Assembly: GCA_046590885.1 (NCBI GenBank) | Contig: JBKJTS010000025.1 | Span: 1-7,212, forward strand | DNA length: 7,212 bases | Origin: Ga0077554 sp046590885 | GTDB taxonomy: Bacteria > Pseudomonadota > Gammaproteobacteria > Ga0077554 > Ga007554 | Direction of reading: 5' to 3' | Shown: in pieces, positions 5,761 to 7,212 of the stretch | How the letters are laid out: every line of letters starts with the position of its first letter | How positions within the stretch are numbered: position 1 is the first letter of the stretch | Translations under genes and position numbers: made by a program | Notes under the pieces: generated by a model | Seen by the model: only the letters and a program-made list of their open reading frames with translations | What the model was told of the DNA's origin: nothing | The model's database searches: none

Positions 5761-6226
5761 ATTGAGAATATTTTCTCTATTTTTTATCACTATTTTTGTT
5801 ACAGCATGCGATTTATTTTTACCGCAAACCCATATGGGTAACGGATATTATTTTGTTACGATTAATACCGATGACCGATATATCTACCGTGAGATTAACG
5901 GAAAAAGAGAGGATATTGTTAATTCAAACATTGTAGCGAGCGCTAGGATTGGCGACTATTCATTTTCCTTGCGTCAACCAAGAATATATTTTACTAAAAA
6001 ATATGAATCTATGGAGGTTCTTAGCGCTAGATTCCTTAATCAATGCGAATTCTTCATTATTGATACATCGAATGCTGTGGTTTACGGTCCCTTAGGCGTC
6101 AACGAATTTAAGAAGCAAGCCAAAGCCCTTAACGTTTGCGAAAAATGTTTGTATAAGCATACCCTGTCTGACGAAGTCAGATACTGTGTAGAAAGGCCTG
6201 ATATTTCGCCATTGATGATCAAATAA
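5744..6226 (+). CDS. Lipoprotein of unknown function (candidate immunity protein)
   Basis: This is a 160-residue protein from ATG 5744. The alternative start TTG 5762 has the better ribosome site (AGGA, 9 nt) and leaves a compact 16-residue signal, so the true start is open. Either way there is a type II signal peptide with lipobox VTAC; Cys22 (from the ATG) is lipidated. The next residue is Asp, which in E. coli keeps lipoproteins in the inner membrane. The mature protein is beta-rich in pattern: GNGYYFVTINTDDRYIYREI, DYSFSLRQPRIYFTKK, then CEFFIIDTSNAVVYGP and EFKKQAKALNV. Sequences of the form 'FFIID...VYGP...EF' recur in small uncharacterised lipoproteins as I remember them, but I cannot name a family. 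The gene is visibly more AT-rich than ftsYEX, suggesting separate acquisition. Repeat B begins 43 bp after its stop. Confidence 0.8.
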   Translation: MTGHGKLRIFSLFFITIFVTACDLFLPQTHMGNGYYFVTINTDDRYIYREINGKREDIVNSNIVASARIGDYSFSLRQPRIYFTKKYESMEVLSARFLNQCEFFIIDTSNAVVYGPLGVNEFKKQAKALNVCEKCLYKHTLSDEVRYCVERPDISPLMIK

Positions 6227-6268
6227 GTCCAATACAATATATCACGCGGTAAATCAATGGAGCCATAC

Positions 6269-6404
6269 TGTTTGTAGTACCAACTGTTTTAACTGGCGGG
6301 CTGACGCCCCGTCCAAGGAGTTGTCCGTACACCTTGGTAGCTCAAGAGAGCGGTGCTGGAGTAATTAAGTATCGTGAGTTCCCAATTAGCAAAGTAGCAG
6401 GCCG
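6269..6404 (+). repeat. Copy B of the 132-136 bp dispersed direct repeat
   Basis: This is the same-orientation partner of 4037-4168 (about 89% identical). Copy B is 4 nt longer, with one extra base near 6309-6315 and an extra triplet near 6350. Unlike copy A it is not followed by a peptidase remnant; the homology fades after GCAGGCCG at 6404, and 15 bp later lies the 3' end of the minus-strand antitoxin-like gene. The two copies lie 2.2 kb apart and bracket three remnant/small-gene pairs. Confidence 0.85.
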
Positions 6405-6418
6405 CATCGCAAGTGAAC

Positions 6419-6664
6419 CTAGACGTAGCCTCGTAACAAATAGAGAAGCCGACCCAATAATTTGAAGGGGAAGGCCGCTGGGATTGATTGCAGAAGACCG
6501 TCAATGCTACTACCGTGAAGCCTTGCCATGCGGGGCTTGTTAAAGTCGGAGAGTCTTGCTTCAAGGTTTTGCCGGACGTACCATGCATACATGGCATCGT
6601 CAAAGGTGGTCTGCTCCGGCAGGTGATCGGCAACATAATGGACGATTTTCTTAACGGTTTGCAT
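6419..6664 (-). CDS. Antitoxin-like small protein, C-terminus apparently replaced
   Basis: This is an 81-residue protein on the minus strand with an excellent ribosome site (GAGGAG, 8 nt before the ATG at 6664). Residues 1-36, from MQTVKKIVHYVADHLPEQ through TTFDDAMYAWYVRQNLEA, resemble small antitoxins paired with RelE/ParE-type toxins, which I recall as 'LP..A(S/T)W(D/E)D(A/V)MY.(I/L)YVR..IEAG' followed by a short '..G....EEV..RF' tail. That tail is missing. After residue 37 the sequence becomes unlike the family and ends in a hydrophobic, Leu-rich stretch (LLGRLLYLLRGYV) near repeat B. A frameshift or truncation at the time of rearrangement would explain this. No toxin gene follows. The start region is convincing as a gene; the family call is moderate and function of the present product is doubtful. 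Confidence 0.6.
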   Translation of the reverse strand: MQTVKKIVHYVADHLPEQTTFDDAMYAWYVRQNLEARLSDFNKPRMARLHGSSIDGLLQSIPAAFPFKLLGRLLYLLRGYV

Positions 6665-6686
6665 GAAGATCTCTCCTCACTACAAT

Positions 6687-6717
6687 CCACAATCAATGTG
6701 GTCGTACATGATTGATT
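6687..6717. promoter_or_regulatory. Operator-like palindromes upstream of the antitoxin-like gene
   Basis: Two overlapping inverted repeats lie 22-53 bp before the ATG. The first is CCACA-ATCAA-TGTGG (6687-6701). The second is AATCAAT (6691-6697) paired with ATTGATT (6711-6717) over a 13-nt spacer. Antitoxins of this kind often repress their own promoter by binding such palindromes. No clear -35/-10 pair could be assigned, so the regulatory role is inferred. Confidence 0.4.
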
Positions 6718-6772
6718 ATGTGTTATGGCGGTATTTGAGTGTGGTGAAGCGAGTTTAACCAAGCAAATCTTA

Positions 6773-6790
6773 AGACACAAAGATGTGTCT
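6773..6790 (-). terminator. Hairpin after the transglutaminase-like gene
   Basis: AGACACA (6773-6779) pairs perfectly with TGTGTCT (6784-6790) around a 4-nt loop, starting 7 bp past the stop of the minus-strand gene at 6798. There is no T-run on either side in the reading direction, so it is at best a weak or processing hairpin rather than a classical intrinsic terminator. Confidence 0.35.
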
Positions 6791-6797
6791 CGCGCCT

Positions 6798-7212
6798 TTA
6801 CCGCTTTACATAAAGCGGCTGCGTAGACAAAATCTCCGTGCAATCCCGCGGCAGGGTAAAGCCATTGGCCAGGTCGTCTATCGCTGCGATGTTGATGACT
6901 GGCGCAAAGGTTGCGACGGCGCCGAACACTGTGGCGAAGGAAGCATCGGCGGCGTCCCGTCCGGTCCCGATCCGGACCAGGCTCATCGGTGGGGAAATGC
7001 CACTGGGATCGAAAACATACCAACGGTTACTGAGGAAAACTTCTACGTAAGCATGAAAATCGGCTGGCCCTGATCTTTGGTCTGCGCCATAAGTGATTCC
7101 AGCGACGAAGCGCGTGGGAATGTTCATCGCCCGGCACAACGCTATCATTACGTGGGCGAAGTCACGGCATACCCCGGCCTGGTCGATGAGGGTATCGGTT
7201 GCCGAGGTGTTG
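6798..7212 (-). CDS. Transglutaminase-like cysteine protein, C-terminal part
   Basis: The minus-strand frame is open from the window edge (first full codon at 7211-7209) to TAA at 6798-6800, giving 137 visible residues; the N-terminus is outside. It is a bacterial transglutaminase-like (papain-fold) protein with the complete catalytic triad. The Cys is in AGVCRDFAHVMIALCRAMNI (7173-7114), the His in DFHAYVEV and the Asp in WYVFDPSG. The downstream family block RIGTGRDAADASFATVFG is intact. Members with this ending are usually about 270 residues and are uncharacterised cytoplasmic proteins, often proposed to be proteases; the substrate is unknown. An internal ATG at 7148 could be mistaken for the start but lies after the catalytic Cys. 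The sequence shows no damage. It marks the return to ordinary chromosome on the right side. Confidence 0.88.
   Translation of the reverse strand, partial: NTSATDTLIDQAGVCRDFAHVMIALCRAMNIPTRFVAGITYGADQRSGPADFHAYVEVFLSNRWYVFDPSGISPPMSLVRIGTGRDAADASFATVFGAVATFAPVINIAAIDDLANGFTLPRDCTEILSTQPLYVKR

Noticed and set aside
3969..6268. The small genes as an integron cassette array
   Set aside because: They are short, co-directional and of unknown function, but the gaps lack attC-like ends (RYYYAAC ... GTTRRRY) in the right places, and they hold peptidase remnants instead.
6289..7023. Minus-strand 244-codon frame spanning repeat B, the antitoxin-like gene and the transglutaminase-like gene
   Set aside because: It overlaps two better-supported genes on the same strand in another frame and shows no protein-family pattern.

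Overview
The window looks like a proteobacterial chromosome. The best anchor is a conserved cell-division block: ftsY, ftsE and ftsX in tandem, with the start of an M16 zinc-peptidase gene divergent from ftsY. From established knowledge, this layout (M16 peptidase / ftsY-ftsE-ftsX, usually followed by rpoH) is typical of Gamma- and Betaproteobacteria such as Pseudomonas. I cannot place the organism more finely from sequence alone.

Layout: (1) 1-282, minus strand: N-terminus of an exported M16 peptidase. (2) 283-508: divergent intergenic region holding a REP/MITE-like hairpin repeat of about 127 bp, bounded by a perfect 15-bp direct repeat whose right copy abuts the ftsY start. (3) 509-3186: ftsY-ftsE-ftsX, co-directional and tightly packed (27-nt gap, then an ATGA overlap). 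(4) 3187-3560: no intact gene where rpoH often lies. It holds the decayed C-terminal part of a REP-associated (IS200-like, Y1) transposase with a nonsense codon and a frameshift. (5) 3561-6226: four short plus-strand genes. One has an N-terminal membrane anchor, one a signal peptide, and two are lipoproteins. The last three are each directly preceded by the broken 3' end of another reading frame that stops at or just past the start codon. Two of these remnants read as peptidoglycan peptidases (M23-like and M15-like). The third is unrecognised but clearly decayed coding sequence. (6) A 132-136 bp direct repeat (about 89% identical) brackets this stretch at 4037-4168 and 6269-6404. (7) 6419-6664, minus strand: an antitoxin-like protein with a strong Shine-Dalgarno sequence, operator-like palindromes and no visible partner. 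(8) 6798-7212, minus strand: C-terminal half of a transglutaminase-like cysteine protein, running off the window.

How it may work together: FtsY is the signal-recognition-particle receptor, and FtsEX is the divisome ABC complex that activates septal cell-wall hydrolases. Region 5 is accessory. My inference is that it is a graveyard of C-terminal toxin tips from cell-wall-attacking effectors, with the small envelope-targeted neighbours retained as orphan immunity proteins. The flanking direct repeat may mark how modules were gained or could be lost. The peptide matches and the stop/start junctions are read directly from the sequence; the immunity role is inference.
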